From positions 68,318,172-68,382,171 of the forward strand of contig CM056744.1 in NCBI GenBank assembly GCA_029851415.1: a DNA stretch of 64,000 nt. The letters run 5' to 3'. The position numbers were made by a program, and so were the translations under genes. The notes below the pieces were generated by a model that saw only the letters and a program-made list of their open reading frames with translations, had not been told where the DNA came from and made no database searches. This document shows, one piece after another, positions 47,331 to 60,500 of this stretch. Origin of the DNA: Eretmocerus hayati. Taxonomy: Eukaryota > Arthropoda > Insecta > Hymenoptera > Aphelinidae. Each line of letters opens with the position of its first letter. Positions within the stretch are counted from its first letter, which is position 1.

Positions 47331-48010
47331 ATCCAGACATTTTCCTTGGCAACGTATAAATCCAATAAGATATTTGACGTCCTTCTCAGATTTTCCAAAA
47401 TGTTCCGAGATTTCCCAGCATCCTCGGGAACTTTATGAGATCTGGGACTCTGCCCCAAGGGCGGGATGGCCCCGGCCTAGTGGCCGCTGCCACGGCCTTC
47501 GGCCGCTCGCACAAGCGCGTGCATCTATCACGAAGGCTATCCAATGAGTGGCCTAATGACTGACTTCTTCTCCAAGTTGAAGTTCCGTCTCCTTCAACGA
47601 AGAAGACGCGCTCTGATTGGCCCAATGAATTCTGTCCGGAAAACTGGCAGCACCTTCTATCGGGGCTGCGCGGCAAAATTTGAAGTACATAAGGGCACAT
47701 TGCGGCCAGCATGCGCACGGAATTCACGGAATTACACGGCCAAACAGCACGGAAATATATGTACGGCACTGCCTTTGGCCTCCACTCGTACCGTCTTTTA
47801 TCTCACTTGCACCTATAGTAAGCATCGGCTTGCGTGGAGGCGCTGCGCAGCTCGCATTGCCTCCACTTTTGGCCTCTCACTGCACCCGATATTCGTTACA
47901 TGGCCTAGTATACCTATATCTATCCGCGGCTTGTATTACTATAACTATACTAGTACTTCCCATGCGCCAGTATATCTATATGGGCCTGTGCATATTCACA
48001 GCATGCTCAT
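47331..48010. other. No gene seen
   Basis: Contains a GC-rich stretch around GGCCCCGGCCTAGTGGCCGC (47468) and repeated GGCCTA/GGCCTC words. No credible ORF. Confidence 0.35.
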
Positions 48011-48017
48011 ATGTACA

Positions 48018-48500
48018 TTAGGGTGGTCCTTATTTCCCAAGTTTCACAGATCCTTTCTCCCCCCCTCTGGATACCTTCTTTGAGCCGAAAAAACATGGGG
48101 AAAATTTTCCCCGAGCCCCTAGAGAGTGATTCAATAGTGCCTCAAAGAGCATCTTGCTTTGAAACTCAAGTAAAAAATAACGCTCTTTGTGATTTTTCTG
48201 TCCCTATGTTCGAGCTCTTGGAACTTAGTGTTTCTTTGCGAATGTAAAAGCGGGGATACATTAGGGTGGTCCTTATTTCCCAAGTTTCACAGATCCTTTC
48301 TCCCCCCCCCCTCTGGATACCTTCTTTGAGCCGAAAAAACATGGGGAAAATTTTCCCCGAGCCCCTAGAGAGTGATTCAATAGTACCTCAAAGAGCATCT
48401 TGCTTTGAAACTCAAGTAAAAAATAACGCTTTTTGTGATTCTTCTGTCCCTATGTTCGAGCTCTTGGAACTTGATGTTCCTTCGCGAATGTAAAAGTGGG
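48018..48500 (+). repeat. Tandem duplication of the left terminus, period 243 bp
   Basis: The end sequence from TTAGGGTGGTCC through AATGTAAAAG is repeated with few changes at 48018 and 48261. The right end has one copy only. Confidence 0.9.
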
Positions 48501-48633
48501 GATACATGTTCCCACGTAAAATTTGATGCTGAATCGAATTTCGTCGTGACATTCGGAGTAGGATGCCAGCCAATACTCGTAAATTGCGTTTTCCGACGCG
48601 GAAAACATTTTTAGCGCGACTTTTTCATCTCAT

Positions 48634-49340
48634 TCGAGTGTCTCAGGCGTCACTTACTCCCTCAAGATTAATCTAAACCACCTATTTTCATGTAGAAAAA
48701 GACGATGAATTGCAATCCATCGTTATTCCCTAGGTGAAATGTGGCCCAACGTGAGAAAAATGCGTTTTTCCACCGAGGAAGCACCTTAAGCGAGTCTTTC
48801 ACGCCCGAATCGAGTGTCTCAGGCGTCACTCACTCTCTCGAGATCAATACAAATGACCTAATTTCATGTAAAAAAACACGCTGAATCAGAATTCATCCGT
48901 ATTCCCTGGGTATAATGTCGCCTAACGTGAGAAAGATGCGTTTTTCCACCGAGAAAGTACCTTAAGCGAGTCTTCCATGCCCGAATCGAGTGTCTCAGGC
49001 GTCAATCACTCTCTCGGGATCAATACGAACGACCTAATTCCATGTAAAGAAACACGCTGAATTAGAATCCATCTCCAATTACCAGGTATAATGTCGCCAA
49101 ACGCGAGAAAAATGTGTTTTTCCAGCAAGGAAGCACCCTAAGCTCATCTTTTACGCGGGAATCGAGTGTCTCAGGCGTCACTTATTCTCTCGAGATTGAT
49201 CTTAACGACTTGATTTTATGTAAAAATCTACGCTGAATCAAAATTCATCGTTATTTTTCGGGTATAACGACGCTTCACGTGAAAAAATCCATTTTTCCTC
49301 CAGAATGCACCGAAATCCACGAAAGATGACGAATTCCTGG
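48634..49340 (+). repeat. Subterminal array, four 176-bp units
   Basis: CGAGTGTCTCAGGCGTCA recurs at about 48634, 48811, 48987 and 49163, followed each time by CTCTCGAGAT-like and TGCGTTTTTCCACCGA-like motifs. Confidence 0.9.
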
Positions 49341-50779
49341 GTAAAATTCATAAAAAGTCTGGAATCAACCAAGTCAATTTGAGAGACAGCTCGAAGTCCC
49401 TACAAACCATTGTGATTCTTGAAGAACTCAGTCATCATTCTCCACCAGAACATTTTGACACTCGACACAAATAGGGATATCATGAGTCAAAAGGATTTAC
49501 ACCTCGGGCATCTATTGGAAAAAAAAAATTTACGATATCTGATTCGGATGGGAAAGTCGATACTCTTTATCACGCATTGACTAGGGAGATGCATTTATAA
49601 ACAAGAGTGGAGATATCGAGTGACTCAAGTTAACAACATAACACGAGTTCTCGACTCATAAAATTATGAAGATCTTTCCTCTTCGATCCTCATCTTTTTC
49701 AGAACGGTCATCTTACTTGCATCTGGATACTGTCTTTTATCCCTTGTTAAACTTGGCTGTATAGAATGTAACTCGGTTTTTGATCGTCTGTGCGCAAATG
49801 AGTAATTTGCAAACTGCTTTCCGCTTTCCATTTGCTCACAGAAGATCAAAAAACATAGTATGATACTCGGGCGCAATGATTTCCTCCTTCTCATGACTAT
49901 TTAGACCCTCACCTGCGGCTCGGGCCTGAAAAAGTCACTCGAACTGCGAAAACCATCGTTTGCGCCCTTGTATCATAATATACTATTCTGGTATATTTTG
50001 GCTCTGGAAATCATAGTCACAGCAGAAGACTCTTTTGTATAGTCAGATTTGACATGGATTCAGACTTGAAAGTATACCAGAGAGTAATTTAGGGAAGCAT
50101 TGTGATTCCAGAATCTCGATCGGTTCCCCAGGGACCTACTTATTCGCAACTCACTAAAATTTCATGAGAGCTTGACGTTGCTCGTCGTTAAAACGACCGA
50201 CGTGAATCGACGCTGGCAAAAGGCTGGGAGCAGGGCCTGGACTACTGGAGCGGCCATAGGATCCCATTTTCCCATAAAATGCTAGGATTGCGAAGCGTGT
50301 AAGGTTTGGTTCGATGGCCGGCCGCAACGCACGAGCAAGGGGCGCTACAATCTTCGCGTGAGATAGAGACCTCAACCGTGAGGGTTGGGTTAGAGTAAGC
50401 CCGATTGATCTCTTTCTGGATTAGGTGGCTGGAATGCATAGACGTTTTTGTACGAGATACTTTTATCTCGCGCTGATTGGAGGTGATTTCAACAAGACGC
50501 CATTGACGAATTCGATTCAGCCTAGATCTTCATACGATAGTGAGCGCCTTTAGGAATGGTTGTGAAGAGAGTTTGTCACGGATCCCGAAAATCCCATTTG
50601 AGGCTAAGTGAGACAGTTTTTCGATTTTGGCAGGAACTCTCCCTTAGGTCTCTTCACAGGGACCAATTTTACGGCAGAAATGATGGTGAACTCTGATTTG
50701 GCATGGATTTGGAACGTTCTGACCATTCCTACGTGAGACAGTGACTGCTGAGACTCTCGAATCGAACGGGGGGACATTT

Positions 50780-51605
50780 TGGTCAACTCACATTAGTCTC
50801 GGAAGAGTGAGTGACGCTTGAGACACTCAATTCGGGGGTGGAAGATGCGCTTAGGATGCTTTCTGGGTGGAAAAACGCATTTGTTCCACGATAGGCATCG
50901 TTGTTACTGAGAAAGATGATGAATTTCGATTCAACGTGGTTTTTCACATGGGATCAGGTCATTCAGATCGATTTCGAGGAAGTGAGTGAAGCCTGAGACA
51001 CTCGATTCCCGCGTGATGGACGCGCTTAGGGTGCTTTCTCAGTGGCTCACGTTGAGCGTCGTTGGACCTGAGAAATAACGATGAATTTTGATTTAGCGTG
51101 ATTTTTTACATGAAATCAGGTCGTTAAGATCAATCTCGAGGAAGTGAGTGACGCCTGAGACACTCGATTCCCGCGTGAAAGATAAGCTTAGGTAGCTTCC
51201 TTGGTGGAAAAACACATTTTTCTCACGTTCGGCGACATTATACCTGGTGAATAACAATGAATTCCAATCCAGCGGATTTTTTACATGAAATTAGATGATT
51301 TAGATTAACCTTGAGAGAGTGAGTGACGCCTGGGACACTCGATTCGGGCGTGAAAGATTCGCTTAAGGTACTTCCTCGGTGGAAAAATGCATCTTTCTCA
51401 CGTTGGGCCACATTTTACCTAGGAAATAACGATGGATTGCAATTCAGCGTCTTTTTCTACATGAAAATAGGTGGTTTAGATTGATCTTGAGGGAGTAAGT
51501 GACGCCTGAGACACTCGAATGAGATGAAAAAGTCGCGCTAAAAATGTTTTCCGCGTCGGAAAACGCAATTTACGAGTATTGGCTGGCATCCTATTCCGAA
51601 TGTCA
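50780..51605 (-). repeat. Subterminal array, inverse orientation, about five units
   Basis: GTGACGCCTGAGACACTCGA-type motifs recur at about 50808, 50982, 51150, 51325 and 51500, mirroring the left array. Confidence 0.9.
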
Positions 51606-51896
51606 CGACGAAATTCGATTCAGGATCAAATTTTACGTGGGAACATGTATCCCCACTTTCATATTCGCGAAGAAACACCAAGTTCCAAGAGCTCGAACAT
51701 AGGGACAGGAAAATCACAAAAAGCGTTATTTTTTACTTGAGTTTCAAAGCAAGATGCTCTTTGAGGCACTATTGAATCACTCTCTAGGGGCTAGGGGGAA
51801 ATTTTCCCCATGTTTTTTCGGCTCAAAGAAGGTATCCAGAGGGGGGGAGAAAGGATCTGTGAAACTTGGGAAATAAGGACCACCCTAATATATATA

Positions 51897-51950
51897 TACT
51901 AGGGGGGGGTCAAGCCCCCCTTCTCGCTCCGCTCGCCAACCCCCCATTTT
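51897..51950. other. Hairpin and CTAG at the left border of the Helitron-type region
   Basis: CTAGGGGGGGGTCAAGCCCC can form a G/C stem with a short TCAAG-type loop. Read on the minus strand it ends in CTAG before T, the usual Helitron 3' border. But the Rep frame further right is on the plus strand, so this is either the 5' end of that element or the end of another one. Confidence 0.35.
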
Positions 51951-52645
51951 AATTCGATCTCATTTGATAAAAAAGAATATAACTATCATCTATCATCTGG
52001 AAAACCCCGAAACCATGTGATTATTAGAACAATACAATCCTCAATATGACGTTTATGATGGAAAAATCGAAACTCGACAGGATTTAAAAATTGTCACGCG
52101 GATTTTTTGAATTTTATTATGTAAATCGTGCGCCAACGTTGTACCGATATCAGCGAGAGAAAATCATAAAAATTCTCCATTGAGTAATGAATCAAGAATG
52201 TAGGAATTATAGTTGGATATTATCCAATTTCTTCGAGAATCTATGAAGAATAGAGTCCATCAATTCCACTCAAAATGAATCCAATATTTATCGACAGATC
52301 TGTATCAGCATTCTCTATGGAGGGTAAAGAAATAAAACGTTTAATCCACATCAACTGATCCAGAGAATTCCATCAATATCAAATTGTATCGAAAGGTAAC
52401 AGATTCGTATTCATATTAGTATCATTGATTGATAAAATCATTATATTGTCCATAGTCTTGAAATGAAAGTGAAATTACTCAGGAGAGAAACATTTATTCA
52501 AATTCGAGAGATGTTGATTCAATCAAATTCGAATTCATGGATTTGAATCAAAGGATAACAGCTGTTATCTATAGAAAAAATTATGAAAGATTGAATAATA
52601 TATTGCAGGTTAGTTGAACGACCTATAATATTTTGAAACTAAATA

Positions 52646-52915
52646 GTGATGTCGATTTTCATTGAAGGTTGGAAGGATATACGAAATTCGAGAATTCTAT
52701 CCTACCTATGGAATGATAGAATGAATTCTATAAAGTTCAAGTTTATTTTCAATAGTCATACTTTAGTTGAAGAATATTTCGATATAAATTTGGATATTGT
52801 TCAGGAAAAATTCAATTTCGCCCTTCAAAATGATATCACTGATAATTTCGGGCTGGATCCCTATGTTGGTGAGTTGAAGAAATATATTAATGTGTTTACG
52901 GTGATTAATGTTTGA
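52646..52915 (+). CDS. Hypothetical 89-aa ORF in the Helitron region
   Basis: No recognisable motif. The ORF is charged and aromatic-rich, with AT-rich codon use like the Rep frame. It may be a passenger-gene exon. Confidence 0.25.
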   Translation: MMSIFIEGWKDIRNSRILSYLWNDRMNSIKFKFIFNSHTLVEEYFDINLDIVQEKFNFALQNDITDNFGLDPYVGELKKYINVFTVINV

Positions 52916-53786
52916 AATTCTATGATAATTCCCTTATATTGTACGAGTTCATTTAGATATTTTAGGTGAAGAACGAATTATAGATGAACCATTCGAGATA
53001 GATCATAATTCAAGATTTCAGATTATACATGTTGTTGGGATAGATCAAAAAATGGTAAATGTCAGAAGTTATTGTAGACTGAATGATTTCTAAATTGTAA
53101 TAATATTTCGAAGATGTCTATCATTTTTTGGGATGATTTCATCGAGGTTATATCATCTCAATTCCAAATTGGGCAAGTCATAATATTAGCTGATCTAAAG
53201 ATCACAAGAGGTTTTGGACCCCATAAGATGACTTATATGAATTCCTCAAGTGTTATATTTGATTCTAACAATTCAGAATTTCTTCACTGAGTATGCATAT
53301 TTCATTTTAACTTGTTGAAGTGATTCCTTAGAAATCATTGGTTTCCTCGCATATTACAGATTTAAAATCGGAAGATTCAATGTTACAGAAGATTGATACG
53401 AATTTTGGTTGAAAAAATTGATTATTCAATTCAATTAGCGGTCTAAAACAAAAGATATGGATAGAACTTGTTTATACTAAAAAATTAGAGAGGATGCGAA
53501 TCGAGAGTGTTTGAGAGATCAATTCCACGAAATGGATGAATAAAACCAGTGACGAAAAATACTTCATTGAAAATTTATCTCCCGAACATTGGAGATATAA
53601 TGGAATAGGTGTACTCTATTTATTTATATCCCTCCAAATCAAGACAGAAATTGGAAATCATTTGAAATAAGAAATTTATTGATTCATTACTCAATGATTC
53701 AACAAATCTCCGAAATTTATATACTATATAGTGAAGATCAGATAGTGAAGAATATATTATTCAAAATCCATTGTAGACTTTTGACA

Positions 53787-54218
53787 ATGGAATGGAAAAA
53801 GAATTTGGATGCAAATGTAGATTCGACTAATTTACCGGAAAGAGTGGAGTCACAAAGATTGGATCATGAGATAGAAGAGCATATGGAAGAAGAAGAGTTG
53901 TACAATGATTATGTATATTCGTTGTAGGAATCGAGAAAATGTGATGAGTTTGAGAAATTTCTTGACAGGAATAAGATTCCAAGAATTAATCGACGTGAAT
54001 TCAGTGACTGGTCGAAGGTTCCTCGGAATTTGAAAGATCATTCCATGAGTTATCTGAAAATGCAAATCAAAAATGGAGAAATCAGTCCTAAAATTCTGGA
54101 AAATGTCTCTATCTTGAATGAGATGTTGACGAAATTAGCTAATGCGTTATTCCCCGTACTGAAATTGAATGGAATACGTATGAGAATTAATGATTTGAAA
54201 ATTAGAAAGGATTCATGA
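53787..54218 (+). pseudogene. Unknown small gene, copy 1
   Basis: A single frame from ATG 53787 to TGA 54218 is interrupted by one TAG at 53925. It contains acidic QRLDHEIEEHMEEEELYNDY and a later conserved block DWSKVPRNLKDHSMSYL, IKNGEISPKIL and LTKLANALFP. A diverged copy lies at 62397 and has a serine codon where this one has the stop. The shared upstream TTTTGACAATGG context supports the start. No known family recognised. Confidence 0.5.
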
Positions 54219-54989
54219 TTCGTGTGATTGAAAATGTTCATTTATATTTCTCATAACCGTAAGTTATCTGGAATGAATAAATGTTCATGATGAGATTATA
54301 ATAGGACTTGAAAAATTTTATTGAAGATCGCGAAAAATGTCTAAAGTGAGACTTGCAGGATCAATTTTAGTTAGATACGGATTCCTTCCCATCATTCATA
54401 GCCATCAGTGATATTGTATGAGCTAGATCATGGGGTAAAAGAATAAAAAATAGTAAACTATCCTTCCATGGTATGTTAGGCTGTTTTGGGACACGGGAAT
54501 TGATGAAAACTGATGCAAAAAATCATTTTGTAATAAGATACAAACCATACAAGACACTCCCCCAGATTATAAGAGCTTCATATTCTACCAATTGTATTCA
54601 GAGTGCTTTCGATAGACTTCAAGATTTCATTTTTTTTTTCTTTCAATGACATGTTCAGAACAATTCCCAGCAGACATTGACTTTCACATTGTATAAATCA
54701 TTTGAACTCGTAAATTTAGTGAAGGTTAAGAGCTAGTCAAATTCATGAAAGAGAAGTGATCTTTTTGATTTTTCTCTTGTTTGAACCTCTCTTATGCACA
54801 TAAATAAAACAGTTCTATATCTTTCCTCAGGATCGGAGCTATGTCATCTGAGCACTAATAATGTGATGAATGAGACTTTTTTTAGAGTTATTTCATATAA
54901 TTTGTGATAGAATATTCATCAAAAAGAACGTTCCGTAGCAAGATGATAGGTTTCTTATTATATTTATTCATATTTTTAGAATATTGAGA

Positions 54990-55421
54990 ATGGAAGGAAA
55001 GGATAATTCAAATGATACTTCGGGAGAAGCATTGGAGTCCATATGTAGGACAGATGAATATAGGACGAGTGATTTCGAAATCAAGCCAATCCAGGATGGA
55101 GTTTTTTTTAGTTGTTCATCATTAACATAATCTATTTCAGGACAATCTGATGATTTTTATAGTGCAATATTGTATTATATCATAGAAAGTGGAATTTTTG
55201 GTAAAGTGATGAGTTATAAAATATTATTCGAGTTGGATATGTTCGAGGGAAATAGTATGCACTTGTGGTTAGCTGTTGAAAAGGAATCCAATCGAAGAAT
55301 TATAACATACAGTGATAGGACCTTGAAACTCTTGATACAATTGGTTAAGATTCTTGGAAATCCTGAATACTTTGAGGTGTTGAAATTATCTCATAATGAG
55401 TTGAGAATGATAGAAGGGTGA
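54990..55421 (+). pseudogene. Hypothetical two-part ORF
   Basis: A short frame from ATG 54990 stops at about 55130. A CTATTTCAG acceptor follows, and a frame with YYIIESGIFGKVMSYKILFE runs to 55421. The two parts do not join in phase by any donor I can see. Unknown family. Confidence 0.25.
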
Positions 55422-55748
55422 TAAAGATGATATAATTTGTTTAAATATTTCTTTTACTTTGATTAATGGATTGTTTAAAGATTTATTCAACATTTCAAAA
55501 TTCATTCTGGTATCGGTGATGACAATAAGAAAAGTGATCCAAGTGCGATCGATCACATTTCGATATAATGTAAAGTATGCGGAGCATACGTAATTGCTCA
55601 ATCGGTGTTACATTCGATCGCAGATAAGACCTCATAAGTTATCGGTTATGAAACCTCATACATTATAGTATCAGAAATTTTATGTGAAATCATAAAACAG
55701 ATATCTTTATTAATTCTCCAATAAGTCTCATGGACTAAATCGGGATTC

Positions 55749-55833
55749 CAGCGATATATACTGAATGCAAGAACACAATGGATTGTATGAGATCTTTTCT
55801 ATGATCCGATGCGTGCTTGCATTTAGTATATAT
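55749..55833. repeat. Short hairpin
   Basis: AGCGATATATACTGAATGCA pairs with its near-inverse ending TATATATCGCT, around a loop of about 40 nt. Confidence 0.7.
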
Positions 55834-56008
55834 CGCTAAGATCGGGAATTTTGATTTTGAATCAAAAACTTTAATATTAATTCCGGAATGCAATTTTCGA
55901 CATTGGAAAGCTCATACTAAAAAGTTTGTCGATTCAAATTGATTTTCATCTTATGTTGCATTTGATCGATTACACTTTTCCAAAGTCAAGCAACTCAATT
56001 TTTATATA

Positions 56009-57250
56009 CAGTGGAACTTGTCTAAGTTGGGCACTCACGGTTCCGGAAAAAACCGCCCAACTTAGGCAGGTGCCCAACATACAGAAACTCGCACTTGGAA
56101 CCCTTTTTCTTAAATGTAGAGGTGAATTTTCATAACATAATGATAAAGTTGGATAGAGCACATCATTTAATCTCAGTTATCTGAATACAATCGTTTGGAA
56201 TAGTCATGAAAGATAAAAGAATCGACGTACAATATAATCATGAGAAATTCGGGAAACAGAAACATTCATTTTCGAATCAGAAACTTGATACATATTAATC
56301 ACTTCTGATGAGGTCCACAAAACCTAGTGGACGAAAAGTTGCAATAAAATTTCCATCATGAAATTTTGGGAATTTATTTAGTTCCCCACCGTCCTTCAAG
56401 ATCGACGAGACCAAATGTTCAACTTGTATATTAACCATCAAGGACGAAAAAATCTACCAAAATCACTTATGATATAAATCACTTCATTCAGCAGCAAGAT
56501 AATAATCACTAATTTTTTTCTTATCGTTGACACTTAATTCCACAGGAGCTTTCCGTTTCCCAGCCATACTGGAACACACAACATGCGAAGGCCTGTAGCA
56601 AAAAACGAGGATAGAAATAATTTGTCGTGCCTTACAGGCTGCAGCGGTACAATTATATTATCAATCCTCGTGAATATTAACTATAGCTTCATTACAATCA
56701 GACATTGGTATTGACATTCTTGCACATTGCGATTATGTACTTGTTAAACGACTCACTCTTGTGATGTGCTGCAAACATCGAGAGACGAACACAACGATAA
56801 ATCACTTTTGACGATCAATGTCACGTCGTTTTTTACAATATGGTCACTGCTGAAATACGCTAATGTTACAATAAAATGATGGTTTGTTTACGCGAATGAC
56901 TTGGTAGGCGATTCTTGATACTAATGATCGATCGATAATAACGACTTCTTGCTTATCAAATCCTGCCACCTGTTCGTAAACTCATGATCGGTACGATCAG
57001 AACGAGGTGGGGGTATCATACTCGAGCTTGGAAGTAAGTGCCCAACATACACAGTCTTGTTTCCATGTTATTATGTTCGACGGGCGGGAAGAATGCGCCC
57101 AACTTAGACAGTTTGCCCAACATACAGAGTGCCCAGTATATGGAACAAAATCCCCGTAAGAGCTAATGTATTTTTGCGCGTTCCGCGGAAAAGTGCCCAA
57201 GTTAGGGAGGTGCCCAAGTTACAGAGGGCCCAACTTAAGAAGTTTCACTG
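56009..57250. mobile_element. pogo/Tigger-like non-autonomous element
   Basis: TIRs CAGTGGAACTTGTCTAAGTT and the inverse CTTAAGAAGTTTCACTG lie between TA dinucleotides (56007-56008 and 57251-57252), matching pogo-type ends and target. Near both ends the words GCCCAACTTAG and TGCCCAACATACAGA recur several times. No transposase was seen in 1242 bp. It is inserted upstream of the OTU-Rep-helicase frame. Confidence 0.7.
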
Positions 57251-57378
57251 TATTAGTATTATTTATAATCATGAATAAATGAAAAGGTAAACATCTCGCT
57301 TACAGTGATGTTCTTGATCTCCTTTGATGAGAAACAGCTTCACAGGAGAAAGATGGTTTCTGATGAGAGACGATTCGT

Positions 57379-57546
57379 ATGAGCAGAAGAACTTGTTCGA
57401 AGCGTTATGAAATTCCAATGAAACTTTTTCGAAATTGCAATATTTGTACGATGGCTATCAGAATAATTCATGATACTTATCCAAATGCTTTTGATCAAAA
57501 TGGGAAATTAGAAGTTCTGAGGTTATCAATGTGTAATGAATGTTGA
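57379..57546 (+). CDS. Small ORF with paired cysteines
   Basis: This 55-codon ORF encodes CNICTMAIRII and later CNEC, a CxxC pair at each end, 33 residues apart. It is in the same frame as the OTU-Rep frame 40 nt on, separated by several stops. It could be a zinc-ribbon N-terminal exon of that protein (an ATTTTCAG precedes the next start). Confidence 0.3.
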   Translation: MSRRTCSKRYEIPMKLFRNCNICTMAIRIIHDTYPNAFDQNGKLEVLRLSMCNEC

Positions 57547-57585
57547 TGAGAAAAATCCTGATGAGCTAAATTTTCAGTAACAAAA

Positions 57586-60500
57586 ATGTATTATGAGATC
57601 ATACATATGTTAGGTGACGGCAATTGTCTGTTCCGCTGTTTTTCATTCAAATTATTTGGAGTACAAGACTCTCATAGAACAGTAAGAGTCAGAATAGTTC
57701 AATTTGTAGACCAAAATTGGGATATTTTCAAACGTTTCATGATTGGAAACATACATTACAATGTGATATTGGATGGTATCGAAAAATCTATCAAAAAAGA
57801 ACTTGATTATGTTAATTACATGTCAAAAGATGGTGTTTATGGTACTGATGTGGAAATTCAAGTTTTCAATAGAATGTACGGTATGAATGTGTTTGTTCAT
57901 TTGGAAAATTCTAATGTAGTACTCCCCTTCGTGAATGAGGAAAATCAAGATAATTTGAGGATGATTATCCATGGGAATTATGATTCAGGGCATGACAACG
58001 TGATAGTTCTCAATAACTTGAATGAGCCCTCCGTTAACAATAAATCTAAACGTAAATGTGGATATGAATCCAAAAAATCGAACATGTCGAGGAACAAAAA
58101 GAGAATGAGGATGAAATCTCCTAAGAATAAAAAGAGTATTGATAATCCAAAAGAGGTCTTATATGGATTCGAGAAATCCGAAGCATACGAAAGCGCAATG
58201 AATGATTTCCGATTGAATGAGCTTCAATGCAATTTTGGAAGCAAGAGATCTAAGGCATCTAAGACTTTGTGTTCCTATTCAGACTTTGGTGAAATGGATT
58301 ATGAATGTCCACATTGCGGTGCTGTGTTTTGAGGAGATGAGAAAAAGAAGAGCAACTGTTGTCATAATGGCACTATATCTCTTTCACCTCTCAGCCATTA
58401 TGACGAACAGTTAAAAGAACTGATGAGATGTGACGAATGTTTCAGATATTTCATTCGATATTATAATCACATGTTTAGTTTTGATACTTGGAGTGCTAAA
58501 GTGAAAAGTGAGAAGACTAAGGGTATCTTCAATTTGAAAATTCAGGGTCAAGTTTGTCACATTGCCCCAAATTCTCTAATACCAAAAAAGGATGAAGAAC
58601 CTCGTTGCGGTCAATTATACATCTATGACAATGACACAGCTTTGAAAAATAGATTGGCGCTGAATGAGAATTTGACTCATAATCATACCAAGATATTGAC
58701 AAGTATTATGGATAAGAATCCGTACTCGAAAAGATACAAACATTTGAATTATGTTTCTCATATTCAAAAAATACCAAATTATAAACTCTATTTCTTACGA
58801 AAAAACGGTAAACAAAGACATACCTATAAGAAGCCTTTGACTTCTGAATGTGGAGCAATCTTAGTGTCCAAATCTGGAATACCGGAAGATTTTGATATGT
58901 GTGTCTATCCAAAAAACAAAGAATGCCCTTGTGAGCAAACATATTTGAATAAATTATCACACGATGTGGACCCAATGACATTTCCCATATTTTTCCCTTC
59001 AGGGGACTTGGGTTGGAGCACAGGGTATGAAGAAAACCCTGATTCTTGTACATCGAGATCTCCGAAAGACAGAGATTTATCTATTTTGCAATATTATTCT
59101 TACAGATTATCTTATAGGCCTCATTCGAACAATTTTAGTCCTCTTTTTTATGGAGGTAGACTGACGCAACAATACTTCATCCATTCTTACGTGATTATAG
59201 AGAATAATAGAATGAACTTTTTCAGAAAACATCAGTCACAGCTGAGGATAGAATGTTATCAGGGTCTCATAGACGCTGTCAAGAACAGTGCTCTGAATAT
59301 ATCGGAGAATTTTGAGTCGAAAGAGAGATTAGGGAATCTTCTTGTACTCCCATCCACGTATATCGGGGGTCCTAGATATATGCAACAACACTATCAAGAT
59401 GCAATGGCTATAATGAGAAATGTAGGTAGACCTGATCTTCTGATAACCATGACTTGCAACCCGGAATGGAAAGAACTGAAGAAAGTTTTGAAAAAATTCC
59501 CGCCAAGAACAACACCGAATGATATTCCGAACATAACTGTAAGATTATTCAAAATGAAGATGGATGAATTGATCAAAGATGTTATGGACAAAGATCTTTT
59601 CGGCAAAGCCATAGGGTGTGTTTGGACCGTAGAGTTTCAGAAAAGAGGTCTACCGCACATCCATCTACTTGTCACTTAGCATCCGAATAATAAGCTGTTG
59701 ACAACTGAAGGAATTGATCAATGCATTTCAGCAGAGATACCATCTGATAGTGATGAGGAGCTGCAGAAGGTTGTAATAAAACACATGTTGCACGGACCAC
59801 ATACAAAAAAGTCTCCGTGTCTGAATGAAGAATCGAGAACTTGCAGGAAAAATTTACCAAAACAATTTAGAGAGTCAACGAACATAAAGAAAGATGGTTA
59901 CCCTGAATATAAAAGAAGAAACAACACACCTGAAGGGCATATTTATAACAATAAGAGGACTTCGCAATGTATAGCTGTTGACAATTCTATGGTTGTACCT
60001 TACAATCCATTCTTATTGAAGAAATATAGATGTCACATTAACGTTGAGTATTGCGCGTCTATACAGAGCATAAAATATGTCTTCGATTATTTACATAAAG
60101 AATCTGACAGAGCTTTTTGTAAGTTGAAGAGAACAGATGGAGTTGAAAGTTCATGTGAAATTCGAGATAAGCTCTCTGATTCCATAGAAGGGCGTTATCT
60201 CAGTCCGAAGGAGTGTGCATGGCGTATTCAAAAGTTTCCGTTGTGTGGTAGGAGTCATAGTGTTGAGAGATTGGCTGTTCACGTAGAGAATCAACAATCG
60301 ATTGTGTTCAGAGAGAACCGGGAAGAAGACACTCTGAAAAAATGGAGAGCGACTTTGACTGAATGGTTTGAATTGAATAAGAGAGATGAGTTTGCTAGGA
60401 AACTGAAGTACATCAACATTCCAAAATACTATCGATTTGATAACGTTCAAAAAGTTTGGATCGAACGTTCACGTTCATGAAAGTTCCAAAGCATTGGCAG

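Larger units (their letters stand above)
48021..51885. mobile_element. 3.9-kb TIR element, non-autonomous, TA-flanked
   Basis: The ends GGGTGGTCCTTATTTCCCAA (48021) and its inverse (to 51885) lie between TA dinucleotides, as for Tc1/mariner-like insertions. The TIR runs about 220 nt, through GAGCCGAAAAAACATGGGG and CTTGCTTTGAAACTCAAG. Inside each TIR lie arrays of a 176-bp unit. No transposase is seen in the 1.4-kb centre. Confidence 0.75.
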
